61,401 bases of DNA. It comes from Prorocentrum cordatum (taxonomy: Eukaryota; Sar; Dinophyceae; Prorocentrales; Prorocentraceae). A program made the position numbers and the translations under genes. Positions within the stretch are counted from its first letter, which is position 1, and each line of letters opens with the position of its first letter. Of the stretch, positions 20,211 to 28,799 are shown one piece after another. The stretch spans positions 67,501-128,901 of the forward strand of contig CAUYUJ010022076.1 of NCBI GenBank assembly GCA_963575745.1, read 5' to 3'. The notes beneath the pieces were generated by a model that saw nothing but the letters and a program-made list of their open reading frames with translations, did no database searches and was not told the DNA's origin.

Positions 20211-22417
20211 AAGGGGCGCCAGCCAGCATCCAACAGCGGACTTGCTTCCGCCAGCATCTTAGTAGCTTTCGAAGCGTTGCGGACGAGCATGAGCTCCCGG
20301 CCGATCCAGTTGTCGTTGACCAGGGCGTTTAACGGCATCTTCGGTTTCTTGGCGCACAGGTCATTGAGGCACTCCCAACAAACCCACACCAACGCGTTGG
20401 CATCTCCCACCCCTGCGCACGGAGGCCTCTCGTCCGCAGGCTGAGAAGCTCCGCCGGACTTGTCGGCAGCAGGCTGAGAAGCTCCGCAGGTTCCCGCCGT
20501 TGCTTCTGGTGGTGCAACCACAGGGACTCGGCGGGAGTGCAGCAGCCACCGCCACTCTGGGTGCTCCGGATGCTGAACGCTGGACGCGTGCAGCTGTTCA
20601 CACGGGATCAGTGGCCACCGCTGCCTGCACCTGTCCACGTCCAGGAGCTTCTGCACGAGCTCCGGGGACTGCAAGTAGTACACCCCGCGGTGCTTCACCA
20701 GAGCACGCTTGGGTGGAGCATCTGCCTCGCCATCGGATAGGTCATCACGATCGCGTGCTGAGTCGGCGCAGTGCTCAAAGACACGCTCCTCCGGCACTGC
20801 CCCAAACAGGCTCAGTTTGTGGCGGTGCTCCAGGTAGTCTTTCTGCGCACAGACTTCGCAGGCTGCCTCGCATCGGGGCACCGCCTCGCCGCCCGAGAAG
20901 CGGTTGCCCTTGCTGCCCGGGTGACAGAACTGCTGGAAGTGAGCAAAATTCTGCACCATGATCCTCTTCTCCTGGGCGGCTTTCGGCCTGCAGCCGGCCT
21001 CTGTCATCAGGAACAGCACCCGTTTGCGGTATTCCGCCTCGCCCGCGTGGCCCTGCTGCTTGTGCCGCGCAAAGTCCTCCTCTGTAAGAAAGTCGCACTC
21101 GCAGAGCTGGCACACGAGCGGCCCCGCCATGACGGGGCGGGCGGAGAAGACGCGCAGCTGGCCCCCCTCCACCTCACCGCCGGGAACGTAGCAGGTCTTC
21201 CCCGCGGAAGCGGCCGACGCCCTGCGCACCCGCTCCGCGTACCGCTGTACGAATTCTTTGAGCTGCGCGGGCTGAGTAGCACCGCGGCTGGACACCAGCT
21301 CCTTGTAGACGGCAAGGCGCCGCAAAATTGCCTTGGTCCGGATGCCACTCTCCAGCATCAGCAGGTCCTGGTCGATCCTGTTCTGCGCCTCGTCAGCGAA
21401 CCCTTCCATGGGGTTTGGGAGGGCCTCCGCCTCCGCGATGCGAGTCGCTGTTGTGTCATCGGTCTCCAACTGCTGGAGGGCCTGGAGCTCGGCCTCCTGC
21501 TCCGGGGAGAACTGCTTGGCCTTCCGTGCTTTCCGAACTAGCCAGCCTAGTTGCAGCTCTGCAACACTACGCCCGGCGGACTCCTTCGGAAAGCGGCCGA
21601 GGTCTCGCACCTGTTGCATGACCTCCTCGATCTTCGTCTGCTGCATGAGCCCGACGGGCTTCGTATCCGCCCGCTGCAGAGTTTGAAGCTCGGCCTCCTG
21701 CTCCGGTGAGAAATGTTTTGCCTTCCGTGTTTTTCGGATGTGCCAAGCCAACTGCCGCTCTGCAAGCGGGCGTTGAGCGCTCTCCTTCGGCCAGCTGCCG
21801 AATTCGCGCACCTGCTGCAGGAGCTCATCGGTCTTCTGCTTCCGCTTGAACTCCTCGGTTGCAGCACGCTGAGCAGCAGCGCTGACGGCGCGCGACTCCT
21901 CGAGGTCTTGCAATTCCAACATCACGTCACCAGGAATGCTCTCGCGGTGTTCAAGGAAACGTTTGGCCAAGTTGTTTTCGGCTCGTGCTTCCTCAGACGT
22001 TCCATGATTTCTGATCGGTATACGACCGAACTGCTTCACGTCCTCGACGAGCGTTTTCAGAGATCCGCTTAATGCAGAACGCTGAAGGGCAGCGCTGACA
22101 GCGGCTGACTCTGAAGGCGTGGCGCATTCGAGGGCTTGCAACTCTAACATAACGTCATTAGGAACGCTGTCGCGGTGGTCGGAGAAACGTTTGGCCAACT
22201 TGTTTTCAGCTCGTACTTCCTCGGACGTTCCTTTCTTTCGCCTCGGTATACGACCGAACTCCTTCACCAGGTCAACAATCCTTTTGACAGTACCGTTCAA
22301 CACAGCACGCTGAGGAGGGGCACTGCTCACTGCAGCAGGCTGAGGAGCACCGCTGTTGGGTGCAGAAACGTCAGGAGCATGGCGCCCAGACCGAGAGCTA
22401 CCAGCATGCCGCGGCAT
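20054..22417 (-). CDS. Helitron Rep N-terminal part with repeat domains and zinc finger
   Basis: The first in-frame ATG is at 22415-22417; the open frame extends upstream to 22648 without ATG. After an APQPA linker there are four to five copies of a roughly 60-residue helical repeat (about 22300-21440) with cores like EFGRIPRR, KQFGRIPIRN, REFGSWPKES and RDLGRFPKES, each followed by RxxLA and E-rich helices, possibly DNA-binding. A C2H2-type finger CQLC...HKQQGH is near 21050-21120, with a further CEAACEVC. NDNWIGREL...RNASKATKML near 20240-20330 is the Helitron block that precedes Rep. After about 20220 the frame becomes nonsense. 19-bp repeats are in frame at 20436, 20469, 21267 and 22335. 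Confidence 0.75.
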   Translation of the reverse strand: MPRHAGSSRSGRHAPDVSAPNSGAPQPAAVSSAPPQRAVLNGTVKRIVDLVKEFGRIPRRKKGTSEEVRAENKLAKRFSDHRDSVPNDVMLELQALECATPSESAAVSAALQRSALSGSLKTLVEDVKQFGRIPIRNHGTSEEARAENNLAKRFLEHRESIPGDVMLELQDLEESRAVSAAAQRAATEEFKRKQKTDELLQQVREFGSWPKESAQRPLAERQLAWHIRKTRKAKHFSPEQEAELQTLQRADTKPVGLMQQTKIEEVMQQVRDLGRFPKESAGRSVAELQLGWLVRKARKAKQFSPEQEAELQALQQLETDDTTATRIAEAEALPNPMEGFADEAQNRIDQDLLMLESGIRTKAILRRLAVYKELVSSRGATQPAQLKEFVQRYAERVRRASAASAGKTCYVPGGEVEGGQLRVFSARPVMAGPLVCQLCECDFLTEEDFARHKQQGHAGEAEYRKRVLFLMTEAGCRPKAAQEKRIMVQNFAHFQQFCHPGSKGNRFSGGEAVPRCEAACEVCAQKDYLEHRHKLSLFGAVPEERVFEHCADSARDRDDLSDGEADAPPKRALVKHRGVYYLQSPELVQKLLDVDRCRQRWPLIPCEQLHASSVQHPEHPEWRWLLHSRRVPVVAPPEATAGTCGASQPAADKSGGASQPADERPPCAGVGDANALVWVCWECLNDLCAKKPKMPLNALVNDNWIGRELMLVRNASKATKMLAEASPLLDAGWRPLADAVGSKSASARALRMSSRKASRATLSSSPSPRRKSRPWSCPRSRARLWTL

Positions 22418-23124
22418 TACTGTGTACAGTGGGTGCTGGAAAGGTCCTTTGTAAGGATAGCTCGAGGCAACATGGCTAGGGAGAACTTGATCATGATGAT
22501 GGTGATGAGGGAAATTCGTTGTGGAGGAACCTCTGATACCGACACTGCTACGCACAAGGAAGGTGTCTTGAAATGAGGCACAGCCAGAGTTGATATACAA
22601 TGAGGCGTTTGAAAACGAGACACTGCTATCAACGCTTTTATAACTCAACGACGTCTGATTTCGACACTGCTACGAACATGGGGTTGTCTTGCAATGAAGC
22701 ACGGCCATGACCTGATTTAGATTCCACAGAAACACATGCAGAATTGTTTTGTTTTTTCAAACACCGAAATTCTCTGTAAACGAGACACTGTGAACGACTG
22801 CAGAACAGGCGCTTGTAGCAAAGGAAGTGCAGGCTGAGAAGCACCGCGGGCGAAGGTGAATGAATCCGTTGGGCAACGTGAGCACAGACCGAAATTCTGT
22901 GCAGGCACTCTCAAGGGAGCCAGGGCAGGCTGAGGAGGAATGCAGGCCGCAAACACTATTCGTGCACCAGACGCCACAACAGTCAATAGTGCAGGCTGAG
23001 AAGCACCGCATAAACAACGAAACTACCAAACGATATGTTTGAGGCAAACCTAGTTGGCATCCCGCAAGGCGCAAGACAAAGATGCTTGCCATGTCCAGCA
23101 AGCTGAGAAGCATCGCTGACAAGA
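22418..23124. other. Spacer between Rep-Hel and OB-fold genes
   Basis: No gene is seen. It contains four 19-bp repeat copies (22829, 22925, 22991, 23098), a run of GATGATGATG near 22494-22508, and GACACTGCTA-containing sequence repeated loosely at 22541, 22620 and 22662. It could hold the promoter for Rep-Hel, but no element is recognisable. Confidence 0.5.
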
Positions 23125-23155
23125 CAGGAGAAAGCTCACCTCAAGCTTTCTCCTG
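23125..23155. terminator. 12-bp inverted repeat over the stop of the OB-fold gene
   Basis: CAGGAGAAAGCT (23125-23136) pairs perfectly with AGCTTTCTCCTG (23144-23155) around a 7-base loop. The stop codon of the minus-strand gene at 23136-23138 lies at the stem-loop junction. It could be an mRNA 3'-end structure or part of an element boundary; no CTRR follows directly. Confidence 0.4.
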
Positions 23156-25028
23156 AGGGGTGGCTTTCAAGAATGCGGCACTTCTTGGCGGATTCCGGCG
23201 TCGTGCTCCACTCATTCATCCGCTTATGCTCGCCTGATTGCTGAAGCTCTGTGCGCATCCCCAGAGTTCTCAATTTTTTAATGAAGTACTGCGCCTCAGA
23301 CACGACGGAGTCGTCAATGTGGGTCACGCTGTGCACCGTCATGCCATCTTTTGAACATCCAGTAATGAGCAACAAGCAGACTCTGTGCTTCGCTCGGTTG
23401 GGCGGATCCATTTTGAACGAGAGCAAGTTGACAACTGAGCAGTGTCCGTGAATCGTCACTGAGTGGGAAGACTCACCGTCAGAAGCGTCCGTGACACCTG
23501 GTGTGGACACGACGAAGCCAGCCGCAGTGGATACGCACCGAGACTTCTGCGTGGTACGAACGAGAACGACTACCAAGTGGCAGTTCCGGGTAAGCTGAGA
23601 AGCGCCACCCCCTCCACCCGCTGGTGAGTACTGCACGCGCATGCCGTAGAAGGGGCAAGACCGTATCTCAGAGAGCTGTGCCGCGAGCATTGTATCCTGG
23701 CTCTCGCGGCACTGCTTCAGGATCTCCAAGACGACATTGTAAGACGTATTCGGGGCGTGCGATATCTGAAGCGGTGAAACGGCCACCACAGTCGTGTTGA
23801 CGAAAGTCCGTTGAGGTGTGTCATCCTGTGCATTCGCAGCCACATTGCGCACGCGTCGTATGATGCGACAATTGCTCAGTGGAGGGAAGGAGATAGCTTT
23901 CTCGTCGTGAACTTTTGTGAATTCTTGCATGCTGTCAATGCCAGTCAAGGCGAAGGCTGCCGCTTGTGATACGCCGACTTTGCACGAGCCACTGAAATCA
24001 CGAGCAGTAGTCGTAAAGAACACGCGCTCGCCTGTGTTCTCCACCACAGAGTCGGCTGGCTCCGGTTCCTCAAGCCTCATCCCATTGACCTGCAACAAGA
24101 GTGGCAAGTTTGCATTCGGATCATCCGACGCCATAGCCAAAAAGGCACAGCAGGAGAGGAGTGCTTCTCCGGTGAGAATCAGCGAAGCCTGGTCTGGATC
24201 CCAAGTACCCGCATGAGCGGTGGTCAGCTGCTCCCGGTCCATCGCGAAGTCTTGAGTGGCTGCTAAGTCGTGTAGTTGAGACATTCTGGGACAAGAGCAT
24301 GCGGAATCCACCACGCGATCTTGCGACAAGTTCAGCTCCAGTTTGCCGTCGAATTTGCCCGCCACGTTGAGAAACAGCAGCGGTTGTCCTTTGTGAGAGC
24401 AACAAAGCTCTATGTTGGTGGATCCCCAGACTGCAATCACAGCCTCCGCTGTCTTGGAGTTACTCGTCTGTGTGCCGTCGACCAGATGTACACTTGCCAC
24501 TGGAGGGTGGCCAGCGGGAGTGCGGGTTTCTGAAACAGAATGAACCACAGCCATGACATCGTAGCAACGCTGCGATTTGATGTTCATCATGTCTGCCACT
24601 GTAGTCGCTGGAGCCGGCGCCGATGCCAAGGAGGTCTCCTCCGGAGAGCTTTTGAGCACTGGACTGCAGGTTGTGCGCTTGAGGTCGACCACGACACGAA
24701 CAGACGTATGCACAAACGCGTCCTGCTGCCGACTGTCCAGGCCGACGCTGGAGAGTTTCCACGCCGTCATCGGAGGGAACTTTTTCAGAGCAGCTTGGAC
24801 TTCTGCTGGAGTTCCTTTGAGGATGGCCTCACAATAGAGCTCTGAGTCTGTGCCAAGCAGAATGCATGTGAATCGGTTTGCATGGACTAGCTGGCCATTG
24901 TTCCTGCTCTTGTACGAGTACTTGATCTCCCTGGGCTTGTATACTCGGACAAGGAAGTCTTGGGTTTTGGCGCTGCTCTTCGTGAGAAAACCCAGTGGAG
25001 ACGTCGGCTGTTCTGCAGCAGCAGCCAT
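23136..25028 (-). CDS. OB-fold / RPA-like single-strand DNA-binding protein (inferred)
   Basis: The ATG at 25026-25028 starts a 630-residue protein. The N-terminal part (residues 25-100: VRVYKPREIKYSYKSR and following) and the middle part (about 145-245: CYDVMAVVHSV, VASVHLVDGTQ, AVIAVWGS, LFLNVAGKFDGKLELNLS) alternate beta-strand-like segments in the order typical of OB folds of replication protein A large subunits. No zinc ribbon of RPA70 type is obvious. One 19-bp repeat copy is in frame at 23591 (ASQLT). The gene sits upstream of the Rep-Hel genes on the same strand, and RPA-like genes are known passengers of plant Helitrons. The intact 630-codon frame contrasts with the broken Rep-Hel. 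The OB assignment is inferred from pattern, not alignment. Confidence 0.5.
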   Translation of the reverse strand: MAAAAEQPTSPLGFLTKSSAKTQDFLVRVYKPREIKYSYKSRNNGQLVHANRFTCILLGTDSELYCEAILKGTPAEVQAALKKFPPMTAWKLSSVGLDSRQQDAFVHTSVRVVVDLKRTTCSPVLKSSPEETSLASAPAPATTVADMMNIKSQRCYDVMAVVHSVSETRTPAGHPPVASVHLVDGTQTSNSKTAEAVIAVWGSTNIELCCSHKGQPLLFLNVAGKFDGKLELNLSQDRVVDSACSCPRMSQLHDLAATQDFAMDREQLTTAHAGTWDPDQASLILTGEALLSCCAFLAMASDDPNANLPLLLQVNGMRLEEPEPADSVVENTGERVFFTTTARDFSGSCKVGVSQAAAFALTGIDSMQEFTKVHDEKAISFPPLSNCRIIRRVRNVAANAQDDTPQRTFVNTTVVAVSPLQISHAPNTSYNVVLEILKQCRESQDTMLAAQLSEIRSCPFYGMRVQYSPAGGGGGASQLTRNCHLVVVLVRTTQKSRCVSTAAGFVVSTPGVTDASDGESSHSVTIHGHCSVVNLLSFKMDPPNRAKHRVCLLLITGCSKDGMTVHSVTHIDDSVVSEAQYFIKKLRTLGMRTELQQSGEHKRMNEWSTTPESAKKCRILESHPSGESLR

Positions 25029-25089
25029 GGTAGCTCTCCCGGAGGATCACCGTGGAGCGCACAGTGACACAGGCTGAGAAGCACCGTGC

Positions 25090-25704
25090 ACGGCACGGTG
25101 AGACTGGTTGAGCGGATGCGGACAAGGCTCGCTTTTGCCGCAAACTCCTGCAATCCAAGTTCTTTGAACCAGAACGGCAATGATTACAGAATTGCAAAGT
25201 TACAAGTGATGCCTCCACGAAGCACCCCCCCTGTGGAGTCGAGAAAGCGTGTTGCTGTATGCGTGCGTGACTCGATGGATGTGATGTGTGTGCTGCGTGG
25301 CCCCGCCCCAAGAAATGTTTCGCTTCTCAAGGCCCCCCCCGCTCCACGAATCCCATTGGGGGGTCGAGATCCCCGCTGTGGTGGGCGGAGACGCCAAAGG
25401 CTTCGAAAACCGCGAGGGAGGGAAGGATAAGGGAGAAAAAAAGGACGGAGAGGGAGGGCTCGGAGGCCCTTGGAGGGGGGGATGTGCCCATCCGAGGGAA
25501 CGGTGCACCCCCCCCTCCCCGTCGTGACAACGAGGCACCAGCCGTGGCAACGAGCCCCCCCCTATCCCCCTCCGCGACCTGAGTAGACCACCCAGGCCAG
25601 CGGAGGACGTCATAGGGGGCGGGGGTTCTGACTTCGATGAAAGAAGAAAAGGAAAGAGGGGGGGAGGATCTGGCAGACGAAAGCCCTTTTAGGCTTTCCC
25701 CGGC
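25090..25704. other. GC-rich flank of the Helitron region, no gene seen
   Basis: Unique sequence, then homopurine/homopyrimidine-rich stretches (AGGGAGGGAAGG, GGGGGGGATG, CCCCCCCTATCCCCC). Frames here are in low-complexity sequence and unsupported. Confidence 0.5.
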
Positions 25705-25706
25705 GT

Positions 25707-26225
25707 GTGGAAATGCCCTCTTTGGCTTTTGCGGGGACTAACCCGCGCGGTCGCCCGCAGGCGACAGGGCGCCCAGGCCCTCTCCGCGCGCGCAGGCGCG
25801 TGGCAAACTACATGCGCACGATCGCCCGTGGAATCGAATGGAACCGTCCGCGGCGAGTCGTCCGCGGCGGCTCAGGACCACGTCGCCCTGGAAGAAGAGG
25901 CGCTACAAGGATGCATTCTGCGACGCTGGACATCCTGATGCGACGAGGACGCTGCAGAGAAACATTCTGCGCGCGTACGCACGACCTGGAACGACAAGCA
26001 CAATGCTGGAACAAATTCGGTGACGCTGGACTCCCCGATGGGACGAAGAAGCAGCAGAGACACGTCTCAAGGCGCAGCAACACCGAAGTGACGCAAACGC
26101 ACCCCGCGACACGACAAGGCCGCTGCAAGAAGAAACTCGGCGACGCAGGAGTGCGTGGAAGCTACAAAGGCATGGAAAGGAAACTACGAGGAAACTACAA
26201 AGTATTCAAAGCGTCTCGAGCTTAG
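25707..26225 (+). CDS. Arg-rich hypothetical frame ending in a tandem duplication, low confidence
   Basis: The ATG at 25707 gives 172 codons, very basic, with loose internal repeats (GRCRETFC, GRCKKKLGDAG). The matching DNA repeats degenerately around GACGAGGACGCTGCAGAGAAAC. The end of the frame lies in the first copy of a 177-bp tandem duplication. It may be repeat-derived rather than a gene. Confidence 0.2.
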   Translation: MEMPSLAFAGTNPRGRPQATGRPGPLRARRRVANYMRTIARGIEWNRPRRVVRGGSGPRRPGRRGATRMHSATLDILMRRGRCRETFCARTHDLERQAQCWNKFGDAGLPDGTKKQQRHVSRRSNTEVTQTHPATRQGRCKKKLGDAGVRGSYKGMERKLRGNYKVFKASRA

Positions 26226-26407
26226 GGAGCGCAGAGACACGTCTCAAGGCGCAGCAACACCGAAGTGACGCAAACGCACCCCGCGACACGACAAGGACGC
26301 TGCAAGAAGAAACTAGGCGACGCAGGAGTGCGTGGAAGCTACAAAGGCATGGAAAGGAAGCTACGAGGAAACTACAAAGTATTCAAAGCGTCTCGAGCTT
26401 AGGGAGC
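26054..26407. repeat. 177-bp tandem duplication
   Basis: The unit beginning GCAGAGACACGTCTCAAGGC at 26054 is repeated from 26231, and both copies end CTCGAGCTTAGGGAGC. The copies differ at only a few positions (for example GGCCGCTGC against GGACGCTGC), so the duplication is recent. The period is a multiple of three. Confidence 0.95.
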
Positions 26408-26459
26408 CTTCCTCAGAGCCCTTGTGCGCACGACTCGGGGCAGCCGGCCGCCCTCCCCT

Positions 26460-26720
26460 CCTGTTCGTCCTCCTCCTCCTCCTTCTGCTCGTCCTCGTCC
26501 TCCTCCTGCTCGTTTCTTTCTCCTGCTCCTCCTCCTCCTCCTCCTCCTCTTTCTCCTGCTCCTGCTCCTCCTCCTCCTCCTCCTCCTCCTCCTCCTCCTC
26601 CTCTTCCTCTTGCTCGTCCTCGTTCTCGTCGTCCTCGTCTTGCTCGTCCTCCTCCTCCTGGTGCTCTCTCCTCCTCCTCCTCCTCCTCCTCCTCCTCCTC
26701 CTCCTCCTCCTCCTCCTCCT
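26460..26720. repeat. (TCC)n microsatellite adjoining the gap
   Basis: Long TCC/CTC tract running into the N block. The assembly probably broke here. Confidence 0.95.
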
Positions 26721-26820
26721 NNNNNNNNNNNNNNNNNNNNNNNNNNNNNNNNNNNNNNNNNNNNNNNNNNNNNNNNNNNNNNNNNNNNNNNNNNNNNNNN
26801 NNNNNNNNNNNNNNNNNNNN
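26721..26820. other. Assembly gap, 100 N
   Basis: Exactly 100 N, the usual placeholder for a gap of unknown size. The gene at 26821 is cut by it. Confidence 0.98.
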
Positions 26821-27479
26821 ATTGGGAGATGAACGCCCTCTTCCGGAGTGTGAAGGCCAGCGACGTCGACATGCGGAGGCCGCTCAACGAGCGCGAGCGC
26901 TCCGTGGTGCAGAAGGTGCTTTCGAAGCTTTCGCCAAGAGAGCGCGGAGAGGAGGTCGTGGTGGACGTCGGCAAATCTTTGGAGAGGGCGGTTTATTGCG
27001 TAGGTGCAGCGCCATGCGTGGTTCCCAATTCTCGACCATGCCGCGTAAAGAAGGACAAGCTCCTATCGCCTGAGCAGGTCCACGCGGCGCAGGGGATCTT
27101 CAAAGAGGACTTCCCTGCGCTGGCGCGCTGGGGAAAGGAGAAGAAAATACTCACGCGCGACCTCGCTGGCAATGCCTTCTCCACAACAGTGTGCATGGCG
27201 GTCGCCATCGCGGTACTTTGCCATGGCCCGTTGCTAGGGACAGGCGCCTTGAAGCGCATTCAGGCGGTCACGGAGGAGCACCTCGAGGGGGCCGCCGCTC
27301 CAGCCACGCCGCCCGCGAGGGCCTCGCGCGCCCCCGTGGCGACGACGCCGCGGCGCGTGCAGCCCCCGCGCGCGGTCCAGAGGACCCGCGCCGGCGCCAG
27401 TTCACCGGCAGCGGGCGGCCCGCTGGCGAAGAGGTTGAGGGTGAAGTCCAGCGACGTGGGGCGGCGATGCGAATTCTAG
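26821..27479 (+). CDS. C-terminal part of a protein with a LAGNAF motif (methyltransferase-like?)
   Basis: The frame enters from the gap, so the N-terminus is missing. It begins Trp-Glu-Met-Asn-Ala-Leu-Phe, includes SPEQVHAAQGIFKEDFPALA and TRDLAGNAFSTTVCMAVAIAVL, and ends in an Ala/Pro/Arg-rich tail with a KRLRVK-type basic patch. LAGNAF followed by a hydrophobic helix resembles the last motif of cytosine-5 methyltransferase-like proteins carried by dinoflagellate retroelements. That assignment comes from memory of one motif and is weak. The upstream catalytic motifs would lie in the gap. Stop at 27477-27479. Confidence 0.5.
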
Positions 27480-28189
27480 CCGGGCGTTGCTTTATATTTT
27501 CTATCAGGCGCCTTGTGCCGGAGGAGGAGGCGGAAATGGATGTCCCGGGACTGGGGCGGGGAGGTGGCGGGGCCTGGTCACGGGCGTGGCCGCGAATATT
27601 GAGAAAACGGGTTCCTGGTCTTAGCTGGCCCTTCCAGGGCACCGCTTTGAACCATCTATGAGCTACTGCGCGGAGGGCTAGGGTGCTGAGAATAGGGTTT
27701 CTCGGCCAGCACCCTGCGTTTAGGCCAGCACCCTGCGTTTAGGGTGCTGAGAATAGGGTTTCTTTGCCGCCGTCACCCTTGTCCAACCTCTGCGACTGCG
27801 AGCCGCGCCGCCGAGCTGGCCATCTCGACGCAGTCGGGATCGCAAGCGGTCGCTCAGACAGCGAATCGCCAACAAAGGCAACGATCGAAGCACCTGGCCC
27901 GCCGGAACATGAGCCACGCAGGCCCGAAAAGGCCCGTTTATCCAACATTGGGAGCATGGCCCGTCTTGTCTTGGAGTCCTCGCGGGGCCCGCCTGGAAGC
28001 CATTTGGGCAGTCTTGGGGCCCTATTGGAGGCGTCTTGGGGCCCTGGGCGGGCGCCAAACTGGTGCAAGCAAGCGTTGAGTTGTTCAATGATGTTTCAAT
28101 TCTTGGTGCCGCGGCGGGGCGGGCTCGGGAGGCACCGTCTTGGGGCTCTTGGGCCGTCTTGGGTCGCACGCTGTCTCCCCCCTTATCCC
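27480..28189. other. Intergenic, short repeat pair and TCTTGGG-type sequence
   Basis: GGGTGCTGAGAATAGGGTTT occurs at about 27682 and 27738, and CCAGCACCCTGCGTTTAGG occurs twice between them. From 27960 to 28160 the sequence is of TCTTGGGGCC type. No gene is supported. Confidence 0.5.
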
Positions 28190-28249
<60 letters not shown>

Positions 28250-28278
28250 AAAAGAGAGATAGAGAAAGAGAGAGAGAA

Positions 28279-28315
<37 letters not shown>
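28190..28315. repeat. (GA)n microsatellite
   Basis: About 125 bp of GAGA with few interruptions, ending at the start of the 229-bp duplication. Confidence 0.95.
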
Positions 28316-28320
<5 letters not shown>

Positions 28321-28778
28321 GCCGTGGATCTCGGAACGCGCCCCTTCCCAAACGCATCAGGTGGACATTCAAACCAATATTCGAATCGAGAGTGGCATCG
28401 GTAATGAGGTCGATTGGGTGAGATCGATAGTGAGATCTATTTGGCGCCGATATCTATATCAATTGGATAGGAACGGCATCGATAGTGTGATCGGCCAACC
28501 GTCAACCCAGCGACTTCCGCAGCCGTTTGGGGGTCGAGGTGGCGGCGCGGCCGTGGATCTCGGAACGCGCCCCTTCCCAAACGCATCAGGTGGACATTCA
28601 AACCAATATTCGAATCGAGAGTGGCATCGGTAATGAGGTCGATTGGGTGAGATCGATAGTGAGATCTATTTGGCGCCGATATCTATATCAATTGGATAGG
28701 AACGGCATCGATAGTGTGATCGGCCAACCGTCAACCCAGCGACTTCCGCAGCCGTTTGGGGGTCGAGGTGGCGGCGCG
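28316..28778. repeat. 229-bp exact-looking tandem duplication
   Basis: GCCGTGGATCTCGGAACGCG begins at 28321 and again at 28550, and the 3' ends (GGTCGAGGTGGCGGCGCG) are also 229 bp apart. I found no difference between the copies by eye. The period is not a multiple of three. The unit contains GAGGTCGATTGGGTGAGATC, which is echoed in inverted form at 29730-29780. Confidence 0.95.
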
Positions 28779-28799
28779 CTCGCGGCTTCGGCGCCCAAT

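Larger units (their letters stand above)
13251..25089 (-). mobile_element. Helitron-like element with OB-fold/RPA-like partner gene
   Basis: The minus-strand genes read, from right to left, OB-fold protein (25028-23136), then N-terminal repeats/zinc finger, Rep HUH region, post-Rep region and PIF1-type helicase (22417-13506). That Rep-then-helicase order defines Helitrons. The 19-bp repeat GCAGGCTGAGAAGCACCGC occurs only between 13251 and 25089 in this window, so I use its outermost copies as provisional limits. True ends (5' TC, 3' hairpin plus CTRR) were not identified. Several frame changes suggest either an inactive copy or consensus errors. The OB-fold gene may be part of the element (RPA-like genes are known Helitron cargo) or only a neighbour. 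Confidence 0.75.
13251..25089 (+). repeat. 19-bp dispersed repeat GCAGGCTGAGAAGCACCGC, about 21 copies, one orientation
   Basis: Non-coding copies start at 13251, 13401, 13426, 22829, 22925, 22991, 23098 and 25069. Copies inside coding frames start at 13929, 14451, 15357, 16660, 17396, 17941, 18682, 19522, 20436, 20469, 21267, 22335 and 23591. All face the same way on the plus strand. In all 13 coding copies the minus-strand reading is Gly-Ala-x-Gln-Pro-Ala or a close variant. The other two phases would also be open (VLLSL and CFSAC), so phase is not set by stop avoidance. Degenerate relatives occur at 13277, 16034, 17413, 21863 and near 22080 and 22306. I saw no copies elsewhere in the window. 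Confidence 0.9.

Noticed and set aside
15670-20444. Plus-strand frames of 140-370 codons
   Set aside because: Antisense to Rep motifs (HUH region, DFYIAKY block); no motif of their own.
13251-25089. CRISPR-like array from the 19-bp repeats
   Set aside because: Spacing is irregular (25 bp to over 1.5 kb), copies lie inside coding frames and the context is eukaryotic.
27682-27760. TTTAGGG next to CCCTGCG as telomere repeats
   Set aside because: Only isolated copies within a short duplicated segment; no tandem TTTAGGG run.
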